Below are positions 1-8,681 of a stretch of DNA of 37,841 nucleotides, piece by piece (within the stretch, counting starts at the first letter, position 1; each line of letters starts with the position of its first letter). The notes below the pieces were generated by a model. That model saw nothing but the letters and a program-made list of their open reading frames with translations. It did no database searches and had not been told where the DNA came from. A program made the position numbers and the translations under genes. Origin of the DNA: Akkermansia sp. (GTDB taxonomy: Bacteria; Verrucomicrobiota; Verrucomicrobiia; Verrucomicrobiales; Akkermansiaceae); assembly GCA_017472085.1 (NCBI GenBank), contig JAFUQZ010000091.1, positions 1 through 37,841 of the forward strand, read 5' to 3'.

Positions 1-291
1 AATCCCTGTATACCCATTGATAATAATCAGGTGGAGAGAGCCATTCGCCCGGTAACGGTAGGCCGCAAGAATAGCCTGTTTATCGGCTCGCCGGATGCCG
101 GACAGAGAGCAGCCATCATCTATACGATGGTGGAGGAATGTAAACGCACCGGGACAGATTTTCAGCAATGGCTGACGGAAGTGCTGCGCCGACTGCCGAC
201 CCACAGAGCCGCCGAAGGGTATCTGTCGCTGATGCCGGGTATACTCAATCTCTCTACAGGAAAGACGGGAGGCAAGAAAGTCACCCTGTGA
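1..291 (+). CDS. IS66-family transposase, C-terminal fragment
   Basis: The frame is open from base 1, so the protein begins outside the window; the GTG at 31 is internal. Visible residues read NPCIPIDNNQVERAIRPVTV, then GRKNSLFIGSPDAGQRAA. This is the conserved C-terminal part of IS66 TnpC transposases, where the DNNxxERAIRP motif carries the last acidic residue of the catalytic DDE triad (family knowledge). It ends at a TGA 60 bases before the likely element end. Nothing upstream is visible, so I cannot tell whether the element is intact or whether the accessory tnpA/tnpB genes are present. Confidence 0.9.
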   Translation, partial: NPCIPIDNNQVERAIRPVTVGRKNSLFIGSPDAGQRAAIIYTMVEECKRTGTDFQQWLTEVLRRLPTHRAAEGYLSLMPGILNLSTGKTGGKKVTL

Positions 292-352
292 GCAGGAGAA
301 ACCCTCGCATGTAAGCCCCCTCTGGCTACAAGCCTTTTGGTTGATTGCTTAC
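1..352 (+). mobile_element. IS66-type insertion sequence, right end
   Basis: Downstream of the transposase the non-coding tail ends in GATTGCTTAC at 343-352. IS66 elements characteristically end in GTAAGC/GCTTAC-type terminal inverted repeats, so 352 is the probable right boundary. The left end and the target duplication lie outside the window. The boundary is inferred from the terminal motif only. Confidence 0.55.
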
Positions 353-390
353 CCCGAATCCTCCTGTCCGGAAAGTTTTACGGCAGAAAC

Positions 391-428
391 AAAGTCCCTG
401 CTTGCTAATAATTGCAAGCAGGGACTTT
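391..428 (-). terminator. Intrinsic terminator of the thioredoxin-fold gene
   Basis: A perfect 15-bp inverted repeat: arm AAAGTCCCTGCTTGC at 391-405, an 8-nt loop, and its complement at 414-428. It lies 24 bases beyond the stop codon of the minus-strand gene at 452. The arm ends are A/T rich on both sides, so it may also stop plus-strand readthrough from the IS66 element. Confidence 0.8.
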
Positions 429-451
429 GACGAATTAAAAGATGAGGCGCT

Positions 452-1132
452 TTACTTGCCGGAAAAGAGGGCTTTCCAGTCATTGATAGTATCTATCACC
501 TGCTGAGCTCCCACCGCATTCTTAATCTGAGTTCCATCCTTACTCACCACGCATACGGTAGGAGGCAACAGAAGACCGCACCCAGGCAACCCGCGGAATT
601 GAGTAGCCTGCAATGCTGAGAACAGCATGGCGGGATTTTTCATTTTGTACGACTTGAGATACTTTTTGGCCGACTCTTCGGAATTATCGGCATCAATGAC
701 GATTAGTTCCACCTTGCGAAACTTCATCTTTTTGTACTGCTCGATGACAACAGGCATGCAGCGCTGACAATGCACACAAGTGCTGGATGTTGCAAAGTAG
801 ATGTAATAATCGGCCTTTTTATTCAGCTTGCCACCGATATTCTTGAACTTGCTGAACGCCGTCACCACAGCACTCTCTGCAGGCTCACCTTTGTCTGCCA
901 TTTCAGCATCATCTTCTTTGCTGTTCTTTTTGAATTTACTGCCTTTTTTAGCTTTTTTCTTCTTTTTCTTTTTGCTCTTCTTCTCGGAGTCCTCCTCTTC
1001 ATCCGCTGCTGCCCCGACATCAGCGGATTCTGTTGTCTCCGCGAAGGTGTCCATCTCCACGGCTTCATCCTGAGCCAACAGAGGCATCGCCATCACCCCC
1101 AAAAACATTAAGAAAAGAGTCAGTACTTTCAT
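452..1132 (-). CDS. Secreted thioredoxin-fold protein with a lysine-rich linker
   Basis: 226 aa. Residues 1-21 are a signal peptide (MKVLTLFLMFLGVMAMPLLA then Q), so it is exported. An acidic stretch (23-50) is followed by a very lysine-rich tract (51-72) and then a thioredoxin-like domain from about 105. The redox motif is C119-V-H-C122 with a further C125, and the PPT at 190-192 matches the cis-proline loop. I chose the ATG at 1132 over the upstream one at 1198 because it starts the signal peptide and because a -35/-10 pair lies between the two starts. The likely role is periplasmic disulfide exchange or redox sensing; the substrate is unknown. The gene stands alone, with its own promoter and terminator. 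The fold call is fairly secure, the biochemical role is not. Confidence 0.72.
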   Translation of the reverse strand: MKVLTLFLMFLGVMAMPLLAQDEAVEMDTFAETTESADVGAAADEEEDSEKKSKKKKKKKAKKGSKFKKNSKEDDAEMADKGEPAESAVVTAFSKFKNIGGKLNKKADYYIYFATSSTCVHCQRCMPVVIEQYKKMKFRKVELIVIDADNSEESAKKYLKSYKMKNPAMLFSALQATQFRGLPGCGLLLPPTVCVVSKDGTQIKNAVGAQQVIDTINDWKALFSGK

Positions 1133-1139
1133 GCGGTCG

Positions 1140-1168
1140 AGCGTATCAGAGATTTCTCCCCATGTCAA
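1140..1168 (-). promoter_or_regulatory. Promoter of the thioredoxin-fold gene
   Basis: Minus strand: perfect -35 TTGACA (1163-1168), 17-bp spacer, weak -10 TACGCT (1140-1145). The predicted transcript starts only a few bases before the ATG at 1132, so this pair also decides the start codon. Confidence 0.5.
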
Positions 1169-1248
1169 TGATAATCCAAGGTATCCGAATATGAACAAGC
1201 ATTCAGGTTACGAATATTATGGTAATATTGATTAGTTATGGACACTAT

Positions 1249-2523
1249 TCATTTCCCTTTCAGAATCTCATCAATGATAAGCTGAGCACATGAGCCTCCG
1301 GGAGGAATCAGATACTCATCCCTGAATCTGCTCCGCTTTTCTTTGAACGAATCATCTACTTCATTCAACAAATCCTGTATGAATTTTTCCACATCTCGCA
1401 CGGTGGAACCTTTTCTATAACAATCGAGTGCTTTCAGCGTATCATCGTTGAAATCATTAAATCCACCTTGTTTCCGCAAATACATGCAGGGCTTGTTGAC
1501 AAGCAGGTATTCCATGATGAAACTGCCACTATCGTGAACCATTGCATCAGACTGCTTGAACAGCTCCACGTAAGCCCCGGTTTCTAACTGGCAATTCGGC
1601 ATATTTGCCCAGCGGGCATAATAGGCATCTGTTCTCTCTTTTCCCCAATCGGGAAGTTTATAGAGCGTACTGCGCAGCAATGGGTGTGGCTTGAACGCCC
1701 ATTGCACCTTATCCGCATATTTCTCTGCCAGCTGAATCATCCCCTCAGCCACATCAAGAAATGTAGCCACGTTAAACCAGGATTCACTATTCACAGACCA
1801 ATGTGGAGCCCAGATAATACGTTTCATCCCCTCCCCGCAGGAGCGCCATACAAGGGAGGCATCATCTTCCTCATCAGCAAAATAATTATCCGCAACGGGA
1901 GAGCCAACGACTACCACATTACATCCACCGTTTGCCATGACGGAAGAAGCCACTCGCTTGATACCAGGGGTTGCGTAAAAATTACGCCAGACATAACATG
2001 ACTGAATATTAATAAAATCCAACTTTTGCGTATTCTGGTAACAATACGGCAAATAACAGGTCAGTTCCTGATCCATATCCATCGCGCGAACCGGGGCCGA
2101 AGGCAACTTGGAAAGTATGCAAACATCAGGTGCATATTTTTTTCTGATTTCTTCCAGAGTTCCATACACAGCTACCGGATATCGACGCACAGAAAAATAT
2201 GCCAGCATTATCTCCAGATTGCGGCGCTGTTCGTCCGAATCCTTAAACTGAGGAAGAATCCAAATGAAAGGGCGAAAACGAGAATCCCGCAGCATGCGTT
2301 GCATCACACTATCACAACGCCAGCACGGCAAATCATACACAGTAAAAGCAACCGTGATGCGCTGTTTTTGTCGAACCTTATCCTCAAGCGCAGAGAGATG
2401 TTTCCATAATGCTGTTTTTTTCGCTATGTAGCGACGCAAAGAAGAGGTGCTGCAGTAGGGGGTATACGAAAAAATAAACTTGCGTATAACCCTATTAGCG
2501 AAACGATGCAGGAATTTTAACAT
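1249..2523 (-). CDS. CDP-glycerol glycerophosphotransferase-like (TagF/TagB-type) transferase
   Basis: 424 aa. The C-terminal half carries the landmarks of the Glyphos_transf family: WAPHWS at 238-243, FKPHPLL around 277-283, and HDSGSFIMEYLLVNKP at 330-345, where the acidic and histidine residues contact the CDP-alcohol donor. The N-terminal 50 residues are basic and may sit on the membrane surface. Family members transfer glycerol- or ribitol-phosphate, or decorate capsular and O-antigen polymers. In a Gram-negative-type genome a teichoic acid is unlikely, so transfer of a phospho-alcohol onto a surface glycan is the better guess. It is the last gene of a minus-strand group with the acetyltransferase-ACP fusion (39 bases upstream) and a GT4 glycosyltransferase. 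Confidence 0.75.
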   Translation of the reverse strand: MLKFLHRFANRVIRKFIFSYTPYCSTSSLRRYIAKKTALWKHLSALEDKVRQKQRITVAFTVYDLPCWRCDSVMQRMLRDSRFRPFIWILPQFKDSDEQRRNLEIMLAYFSVRRYPVAVYGTLEEIRKKYAPDVCILSKLPSAPVRAMDMDQELTCYLPYCYQNTQKLDFINIQSCYVWRNFYATPGIKRVASSVMANGGCNVVVVGSPVADNYFADEEDDASLVWRSCGEGMKRIIWAPHWSVNSESWFNVATFLDVAEGMIQLAEKYADKVQWAFKPHPLLRSTLYKLPDWGKERTDAYYARWANMPNCQLETGAYVELFKQSDAMVHDSGSFIMEYLLVNKPCMYLRKQGGFNDFNDDTLKALDCYRKGSTVRDVEKFIQDLLNEVDDSFKEKRSRFRDEYLIPPGGSCAQLIIDEILKGK

Positions 2524-2562
2524 AATTTTAGTCTATCTGGGAGCTACAGAGATATCAGAAAA

Positions 2563-3444
2563 TCATTTTTTGATTAATTGGTATATATCACGCCAAGTAG
2601 ACATATTGTTGAACTGCTCACTCGTCAGAGTGTAACCGAAATCATCCTGCAGCCATGCCACAACGGAAAGGAATGAGACTGAATCCCATGTTTCATACTT
2701 ACGAAACACGTCATCCATTGAGGGGACGAAATCAATTTCCAGAAGTTCCCTCAAGGTCTCAAGAAATACAATTTCTTCAGAAGAATCCTCCACAGTATTT
2801 TCGGGTCTTTTCGTTTCGTCTGCCAAGTTCTCTTTTTCCTTGCGTTCGCTGATTCCACCCAAGACTTTCGGCAACGGTTCTATGATGGAAGGATTTCCGT
2901 ACGCTTTATGCCCGCTCGGCACATCGCAAGTAAGAACAGTTCCGGCAGAAATAACACAACAATCACCAATAGTTACCCCCCCCAATATGATACAACGTGT
3001 TCCTATAAAGCACTTATTGCCTATATAGATTGGGCGGCCACTACGAAGGCGGGGCGTGTTCCACCCGCGTTCCGGAGTGAACGTATGACCATCGGAGTCA
3101 TAGATAAGAGTGTTGGCGCCTATAATGGTATACTCCCCTATGGTCACCTTATTGGAGCAAATAATCGTGGATCCACTCATGCCGCTATTGTTTTTCATTT
3201 CAATGCAGGCATCAGGTGTCAAAGTTCTCAGAGAGACCGGATGCTCAGTCAATGGATTATGACGGGGATTCGAAGTCAAAGTCACGTTTTCCCCAAGTAT
3301 TATGCACGACCCTCTGAACTTTCTGACGTAAGGCATTTTGTTGATAATGCAGCTGACGGGCACCTTCACGCCTTTCATCCGTAATCTCAGTCTGCACAAA
3401 TGGGTAAGAAATCTGAAGATTTTATATCTAATTGTTGCAATCAT
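2563..3444 (-). CDS. Hexapeptide-repeat acetyltransferase fused to an acyl carrier protein domain
   Basis: 293 aa from the ATG at 3444, which overlaps the end of the upstream glycosyltransferase by 17 bases. An in-frame upstream ATG at 3561 would lie deep inside that gene. Residues about 35-190 form a left-handed beta-helix acyltransferase of the maltose/serine acetyltransferase type, with isoleucine-rich hexapeptides (GSTIICSNKVTIGEYTIIGA) and the likely catalytic histidine in DSDGH (H120). After a charged linker (about 195-225), residues 227-293 look like an acyl carrier protein, with WDS at 253-255 offering S255 for phosphopantetheine, followed by FLSVVAWLQDDFG. The domain pairing suggests acyl transfer from a tethered carrier to a sugar of the surface glycan made by the neighbours. 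Both domain calls come from motif reading; the mechanism is inference. Confidence 0.75.
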   Translation of the reverse strand: MIATIRYKIFRFLTHLCRLRLRMKGVKVPVSCIINKMPYVRKFRGSCIILGENVTLTSNPRHNPLTEHPVSLRTLTPDACIEMKNNSGMSGSTIICSNKVTIGEYTIIGANTLIYDSDGHTFTPERGWNTPRLRSGRPIYIGNKCFIGTRCIILGGVTIGDCCVISAGTVLTCDVPSGHKAYGNPSIIEPLPKVLGGISERKEKENLADETKRPENTVEDSSEEIVFLETLRELLEIDFVPSMDDVFRKYETWDSVSFLSVVAWLQDDFGYTLTSEQFNNMSTWRDIYQLIKK

Positions 3445-4570
3445 TTCCTGATAACATGTTTTTGTATATGGTGCGAATATTTTCAACCATGGTGCTACCG
3501 GTGAGTGCCAGCCTGCAGCGTTGCCAATCATATTCGCCCATACATAAAGAGGTTGCAGCATCCTTCGTGATAGTCAAGACTGCGTCTACCAGTTGCTGCT
3601 CACTCCGGGAATTTATAACAAAACCGGATTTCCCCTGTACGATATACCGCTTTGCCCCGCAATCATGCGTTGCTATACACGGTACACCTACAACGCGGGC
3701 CTCCTTGATTATGGTGGGGCCAGTATCTGCAAGACTGGGATGTATAACACACCAGACCTTGCTGAGGAGTTCGACCATCTTATCCCTAGAAACTCGACCC
3801 AAAGCAATAATATTACTCGGAAGCTTTTCATAATTAGCCGGTTTTTCCCCGGCAAGGTAGAGTTTGACGTGGCGCAGTTCTGGGCGAGAAAAAGCAGCAA
3901 TAGCCAACTTGTGGTTTTTACCGGGATGATTGGAAGCCCCCATTAAACAGGCCGGAGAAGACTCCAAGCCGCGAGAGGAATCAAAAAAACGTTCTTCTAC
4001 GGCGTAATCCCATAACCGGATTTGAGCAAGCGGCGCGAGTTCCAGAACTCTGTCCCGAGCCCACTCTGATTCCGTCGTTATGGCAGGCATGGCACGCAAT
4101 ACGCATTTTTCATACAAGAGGCTATGTATTCTCTCAAAACGAGAAATCGAAGTCCTTTCACCGATAGCAGTAAGAATTCCTTGAAGAGAGAAGAGTCTTT
4201 TTCCTTTAAAGTCCATTCCGCAAAGTCCATAACTGAACTCCGTCCCCCAGATGTGCACCAAATCCGGTTTAATCTGCTTCAGCAGTCTGTGGACTCGTAT
4301 TCTATCCGATGCGTACGCCGTAAACAGGCCAATTTTCCTATTTGTCCGGGGCAAGACATGAAAAAAAGTCCCCTTATCTTCAAAGTCAATCCTCTCCTTG
4401 ACCTCACTATCCAAAACAATTCGATGGAATTCAAACTCTTCAGTTCCGGCAAAAGCCTCATGCATAGCTACATGCCACACTCCATAGTGTCCGATACGGG
4501 ACGGAATTTGGTCACAAAGCAACCATGTCGGGTAGTTTGCAAGAATCGCAATGACCGGTTTCTTTTTCAT
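3428..4570 (-). CDS. Glycosyltransferase family 4 (GT-B fold)
   Basis: 380 aa. The start at 4570 gives MKKKPVIAILANYP, a typical first beta strand of GT-B enzymes; a GTG at 4609 would add 13 unlikely residues. Landmarks in the C-terminal donor domain are HPGKNHKLAI (about 215-224) and HPSLADTGPTIIKEA (277-291), followed by GVPCIATHDCG. The conserved Glu of KEA belongs to the GT4 E-x7-E-like donor motif. It probably adds a nucleotide-sugar-derived residue to a lipid-linked glycan at the inner membrane face; donor and acceptor cannot be read from sequence. It overlaps the acetyltransferase-ACP gene and follows argG by about 63 bases, so these genes may share a transcript. Confidence 0.85.
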   Translation of the reverse strand: MKKKPVIAILANYPTWLLCDQIPSRIGHYGVWHVAMHEAFAGTEEFEFHRIVLDSEVKERIDFEDKGTFFHVLPRTNRKIGLFTAYASDRIRVHRLLKQIKPDLVHIWGTEFSYGLCGMDFKGKRLFSLQGILTAIGERTSISRFERIHSLLYEKCVLRAMPAITTESEWARDRVLELAPLAQIRLWDYAVEERFFDSSRGLESSPACLMGASNHPGKNHKLAIAAFSRPELRHVKLYLAGEKPANYEKLPSNIIALGRVSRDKMVELLSKVWCVIHPSLADTGPTIIKEARVVGVPCIATHDCGAKRYIVQGKSGFVINSRSEQQLVDAVLTITKDAATSLCMGEYDWQRCRLALTGSTMVENIRTIYKNMLSGNDCNN

Positions 4571-4633
4571 GAAAGAAAACAAACTGCACATCCGATGAAA
4601 ATCATTCACCGGATGTGCTTTATTGAAATATTC

Positions 4634-5917
4634 TTACTTATTAACCCGGGCAAACTGCTTGAGGCGCAGACCGTTGAGGTGAATGAAGCCGCTGGCGTCA
4701 TCCTGGTTGTAATCCTCATCCGTATAGTCGGCTTCCATGGTGGCCATGGCGTAGCTGTACAGGCTGTTCGGGCTGCGGCGGCCGGCGTACATCACGTTAC
4801 CTTTGTAGAGCTTGAGCCGGACCTCACCATTCACAGTCTCCTGCGTCTTGGTGACGAGAGCCTGGATAGCCTCACGCTCGGGAGCAAACCAGAAGCCGTT
4901 GTACACCATGGCTGCATAATCAGGGATGAGGGAATCGCGCACTTTCTGCGCCTCGCGGTCCATGGTAATAGTCTCGATATCCCGGTGAGCGGCCAGCAGA
5001 ATCGTACCACCGGGAGTCTCATAGATACCGCGGCTCTTCATGCCTACGAAGCGGTTTTCAATGATATCCACACGGCCGATGCCATGTTTGCCGCCGAGTG
5101 CATTGAGCACAAGCATGACACCCAGCGGATCAAGCAGCGTATAGCCGTCTTTCTCACCCTGAGCGCTTGCCCCCACTTCTTTCATGAGCTCTGCAAGACC
5201 TTCCGTCTGCAGGCCGATGATGTTACCTTTTTCGAACAGACACTGCAAGTACTGCGGAGCATCCGGAGCATCCTCCGGAGCAGAAGAAAGGACATACATG
5301 CCACGATCCGCCTCCTTCGTGGCATCATACCATGTATCTTCCAGAATGCCGGCTTCATAGGAGATGTGCAACAGGTTGCGATCCATGGAGTACGGCTTTT
5401 TCATGCTCTGGCGAATCGGAATACCGTGTTCCTCTGCATACTTAATCATCTCTGCACGGCCGGGGAACTGGTCGCGCCACTCCTTCATGCGCCAGGGAGC
5501 AATCACCTGAAGCTGCGGAGCCAGAGCGTTGATGGAAAGCTCAAAGCGCACCTGGTCATTGCCCTTACCGGTGGCACCATGAGCAATGGCATCAGCGCCC
5601 TCAGCCAGGGCAACGTCCACCATGGCCTTGGAGATGCAGGGGCGGGCAATGGAAGTGCCCAGCAGATAGCGGCCTTCATACACTGCATTGGCCTGGAACA
5701 TCGGGAAAATATAGTTGGCAGCGAAATCTGCCTTCAGGTCGCCGATGATGCACTTGGAAGCACCCGTGGCGAGCGCTTTCTCAATAACGCCGTCCAGCTC
5801 CTCGGCCTGACCTACGTCTGCGCAGTAAGCGATAATTTCAGCATTATACTTCTCCTTGAGCCACACCAGAAGTACGGATGTGTCAAGGCCACCGGAGTAT
5901 GCAAGTACAATCTTCAT
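4634..5917 (-). CDS. argG: Argininosuccinate synthase
   Basis: 427 aa. It joins citrulline and aspartate with ATP, the penultimate step of arginine synthesis. The N-terminal PP-loop is SGGLDTS at 8-14, and the family signatures [22 protein letters not shown] and [17 protein letters not shown] are all present. The length is slightly above the roughly 400 residues usual for the short bacterial type. No other arginine gene is in the window; the gene heads a minus-strand group followed by surface-glycan genes, which looks like chance adjacency rather than a pathway link. Confidence 0.97.
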   Translation of the reverse strand: MKIVLAYSGGLDTSVLLVWLKEKYNAEIIAYCADVGQAEELDGVIEKALATGASKCIIGDLKADFAANYIFPMFQANAVYEGRYLLGTSIARPCISKAMVDVALAEGADAIAHGATGKGNDQVRFELSINALAPQLQVIAPWRMKEWRDQFPGRAEMIKYAEEHGIPIRQSMKKPYSMDRNLLHISYEAGILEDTWYDATKEADRGMYVLSSAPEDAPDAPQYLQCLFEKGNIIGLQTEGLAELMKEVGASAQGEKDGYTLLDPLGVMLVLNALGGKHGIGRVDIIENRFVGMKSRGIYETPGGTILLAAHRDIETITMDREAQKVRDSLIPDYAAMVYNGFWFAPEREAIQALVTKTQETVNGEVRLKLYKGNVMYAGRRSPNSLYSYAMATMEADYTDEDYNQDDASGFIHLNGLRLKQFARVNK

Positions 5918-5954
5918 GCTATTTTAATATCGGGTTTTTCCCGTGTTCGTCAGG

Positions 5955-5983
5955 AGTATACCCTGCCCGAACTATATTGAAAA
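5955..5983 (-). promoter_or_regulatory. argG promoter
   Basis: Minus strand: -35 TTTTCA (5978-5983), 17-bp spacer, -10 TATACT (5955-5960). The predicted leader to the ATG at 5917 is about 30 nt and includes a small CGGG/CCCG hairpin at about 5931-5943. Confidence 0.5.
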
Positions 5984-6026
5984 GCAAAATCGCGCGGAGT
6001 GACGCAAATAAATCACTCCCGCTATC

Positions 6027-6602
6027 TCAGCACTGATAGCGGTCCTCCAGCTCATCAAAAACTATCCGGGCAGCCCTGGTGCGTATGTTCGTCATCGTCA
6101 GAGCCCCGCGGTAATCCGAACCGGAGATGACGGATAGCTCATCCGCATCACTATCCGGCATATCATCCTCACACAGCTCCGGCAGCGTCGGATTACTCAC
6201 GGTGGGATGAAACATCCCGGTGATAAACCCCATCGCAAGAATTTCCGCAAAGGAGCAACAATCCTTCAGCAGATATCGGAGCACCTCTGCCTCATGATAC
6301 TGGGTCAGGCAATCATCATCAGCTGCAATGAGCACATCAAGTTGTTGCTTCAGCTCATCAATATCGTACGGCTCAGGGGCAGAAAACCGGATGGAACAGG
6401 CCTGATGCGCCGCACCAAACAGACGGCGCAGAAAACCGGGGCGCTTGCCAATCGGCGTAACCTCCGCGACATAGCGACCCTCAACCCCATAAAACACATA
6501 ATCGGACAGCTCCTCCGGATGCTCGTAAAAATCTTCTGCACACTGCACCGCAAAAGGAAAATCCTCTGCGGTCCTGTCTATTTTGAGGAGCGGTCCTTTC
6601 AT
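6027..6602 (-). CDS. Unknown protein downstream of the Ser/Thr kinase
   Basis: 191 aa, not recognised. It is acidic, without signal peptide or membrane segment, and mixes charged and aromatic residues as in a soluble cytoplasmic protein. It starts 19 bases after the kinase stop on the same strand, so the two are very likely co-transcribed and this protein may be a substrate or partner of the kinase (inference from position only). A cysteine pair (KDCCSF) and a DDD tract are the only visible peculiarities. Confidence 0.65.
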   Translation of the reverse strand: MKGPLLKIDRTAEDFPFAVQCAEDFYEHPEELSDYVFYGVEGRYVAEVTPIGKRPGFLRRLFGAAHQACSIRFSAPEPYDIDELKQQLDVLIAADDDCLTQYHEAEVLRYLLKDCCSFAEILAMGFITGMFHPTVSNPTLPELCEDDMPDSDADELSVISGSDYRGALTMTNIRTRAARIVFDELEDRYQC

Positions 6603-6621
6603 TTCTTGCCAACATCAACAG

Positions 6622-8619
6622 TTAAAGGCCCAACCTCTGTTTCCAATCGCGCATGAGAATGGCGAAAGGCGCACGAGCCGCGGCATTATGCCTGTACGGG
6701 TCAGACTCAAACGCACGGGCATAATCCCCGTGCAACAAACAAACGAGCGCAAACAATTCCTCAGACAACTGCGCTTTTCCCAATTCAGAGCTAAGTTTCT
6801 TCACCTGTTCAGGCGAAGCTTCCGCCTTGAATTCCTGAGGAAAATGCCGTTTCAACATTTCGAATGCCTCGATGGAGACGCGGCAGACCTCCTGCTGAAC
6901 ACCGTGCTCGGCCAACTCCAGAGGGCTGAAGTGGGAAGTATCTGCTTTTCGCAGGATTTCCAGCGCAGAAGCAGGTTTACCCGATTTCATCAGAGAGCTG
7001 ATGTACCTGCGACTCTCCTGCACCATGACACGCGGCAGATTCCGGCGCTGATTCTGCACCGTTTCCAGCAGAGGCTGAGTTACGGAGGAAGCCGGCAGGC
7101 AGGCTATTGCCGCATCCAGACACGCAGTCGCAGCACCTCCGTTACCCCGGCTGATGTAATCACGCGCCGCCAGCATCAGGACAGCGGCCCGGAGAGGCGG
7201 TGGTAGAGCCGCAGAAACATCTTCCGGGACAAATTGATGATACTCCAGCGCATCCGGCAGTTTTTTACAGGCATCCGCAAGTTTTCGGTCGGCAGCCCCC
7301 CCCTGCTCCGCAGCTTCGATGTGCCGACGGAAAGCGCCCAGCGCCTCCGGGGTTACACAGAAAGCTTCATCTGCCAATGCCTGCATCAGATATGCGGCCA
7401 GACGCATTGCCGGCTCCGGCGCCTGCACAGATAAAGCTCTGAACTCGGTTGCTGCGGCTTCCGCATCGCCGTCCTCCATAAGCTCACATGCCGCGCGGAG
7501 CATATCCCGGCTTTTCCACGAAACGGAATCCGACACCGACACCGCCTCACTGCGGGGTGAGGGTGAACTCATCAGTGCCACCATGAACGATGCCGAGCAT
7601 CCCATCAACAGCACACCCGCCGCACATAGCACACGAAAAAGCTGTTTTTTTTGCCGTTTTTTCAGCTCTTCCGTGGCAGCCCCCACACCGGATTGCACCT
7701 CAGCTATCTCATCCTGCAGCTCGGCATAATCTGCCGGCCTGCAGTCCGGAGAAAAGGCAGTCATGCGGTCAATGAGGTCACAGAGGCTTTCATCCAGATG
7801 CGGATACAGCTCACCCATGGGCTTCATTTCCCGCTTCAGGGACAACAGAGTCGATAACTCCTGCACCGGTTCCGTAAAATTGGTAATGCCGGTCACCATG
7901 CTGCGCAGCGTCATACCGAGAGCGTATATATCCGTTCGGGCGTCTTCCGGATTCCCCATCAGCGTTTCCGGCGGCACGAAAAAGGGAGTAGCCCAGATTG
8001 TCTCTTCCCGCTGGGCATCCGGCCGGTCCTCCAGAGCGAGCCCGAAATCCAGCACCTTGGCCTGCCCCTCCGGCGTGATGATGATGTTTCCGGGCTTCAT
8101 ATCGCGGTGCAGAACGCCGGCCTCTTCCGCAGCCTGCAGTCCGCAAGCCACCTGCCGCACCACATCAAGCGCTTCATCCGGCATCAGGCATTTGTGCTCT
8201 GCCAGCAACAGTTCCAGATTGCTGCCCACAACCTTTTCCATGGCAATGTAGAATTGTCCGCGCGCCCAACCGGCAGAATACACAGACACCACATTCTCAT
8301 GTCGTACCCTCGCCATCATGGCACACTCACTTTCAAAGCGAGCAATGCGCTCCGGGGTATCGCGATAAATATCATTCAGCACCTTGATAGCCAGTTCTCG
8401 GCCCAGTACCAGGTCACGAGCACTGAATACCACACTCATCCCGCCCACACCCAATATTCCCTCAATGCGGAAATTGGCAAGCGTTGTATGCACACGACTC
8501 TGCTCACCGCAAACAGGGCATGACAGTTCGGCGTAGAACCCGAGAGCTGTCACATCCATGACTGTACCGCAGACCGGGCATGTGCAGACATCAGACATAG
8601 GGTAGCAGGGAATCTTCAT
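6622..8619 (-). CDS. Membrane-anchored Ser/Thr protein kinase with N-terminal zinc ribbon
   Basis: 665 aa. Residues 12-37 hold two CPVCG knuckles (C14/C17 and C34/C37), a zinc ribbon. The Hanks-type kinase domain follows: glycine loop GVGGMSVV from 57, catalytic Lys79 in AIKVL, catalytic loop HRDMKPGN at 171-178 and DFG at 191-193, so an active enzyme is expected. One membrane helix lies at about 328-350. The remaining 300 residues are alanine-rich helices that resemble TPR-type repeats and would lie on the far side of the membrane as a sensor. This layout (kinase inside, helical repeats outside) is common in Planctomycetes and Verrucomicrobia. An alternative start at Met8 would not change the domains. 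Confidence 0.9.
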   Translation of the reverse strand: MKIPCYPMSDVCTCPVCGTVMDVTALGFYAELSCPVCGEQSRVHTTLANFRIEGILGVGGMSVVFSARDLVLGRELAIKVLNDIYRDTPERIARFESECAMMARVRHENVVSVYSAGWARGQFYIAMEKVVGSNLELLLAEHKCLMPDEALDVVRQVACGLQAAEEAGVLHRDMKPGNIIITPEGQAKVLDFGLALEDRPDAQREETIWATPFFVPPETLMGNPEDARTDIYALGMTLRSMVTGITNFTEPVQELSTLLSLKREMKPMGELYPHLDESLCDLIDRMTAFSPDCRPADYAELQDEIAEVQSGVGAATEELKKRQKKQLFRVLCAAGVLLMGCSASFMVALMSSPSPRSEAVSVSDSVSWKSRDMLRAACELMEDGDAEAAATEFRALSVQAPEPAMRLAAYLMQALADEAFCVTPEALGAFRRHIEAAEQGGAADRKLADACKKLPDALEYHQFVPEDVSAALPPPLRAAVLMLAARDYISRGNGGAATACLDAAIACLPASSVTQPLLETVQNQRRNLPRVMVQESRRYISSLMKSGKPASALEILRKADTSHFSPLELAEHGVQQEVCRVSIEAFEMLKRHFPQEFKAEASPEQVKKLSSELGKAQLSEELFALVCLLHGDYARAFESDPYRHNAAARAPFAILMRDWKQRLGL

Positions 8620-8626
8620 TCAACAT

Positions 8627-8659
8627 ACAGCCGGGGGAAGAATCCCCTCCCCCGGCTGT
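8627..8659 (-). terminator. Strong GC hairpin between ROK-like kinase and Ser/Thr kinase genes
   Basis: A perfect 12-bp inverted repeat (ACAGCCGGGGGA at 8627-8638, complement at 8648-8659, 9-nt loop). It follows the ROK-like gene stop by 22 bases but ends only 7 bases before the next start codon, and no T-run follows on the minus strand. It may be a weak terminator, an mRNA stabiliser for the upstream gene, or a translation-control hairpin for the kinase. Confidence 0.5.
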
Positions 8660-8681
8660 GAAAAACTGTATTCAGGCAGCA

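Noticed and set aside
4124..5980. 618-codon open frame on the plus strand opposite argG and the glycosyltransferase
   Set aside because: It is the antisense shadow of two clearly recognised minus-strand genes and shows no family features.
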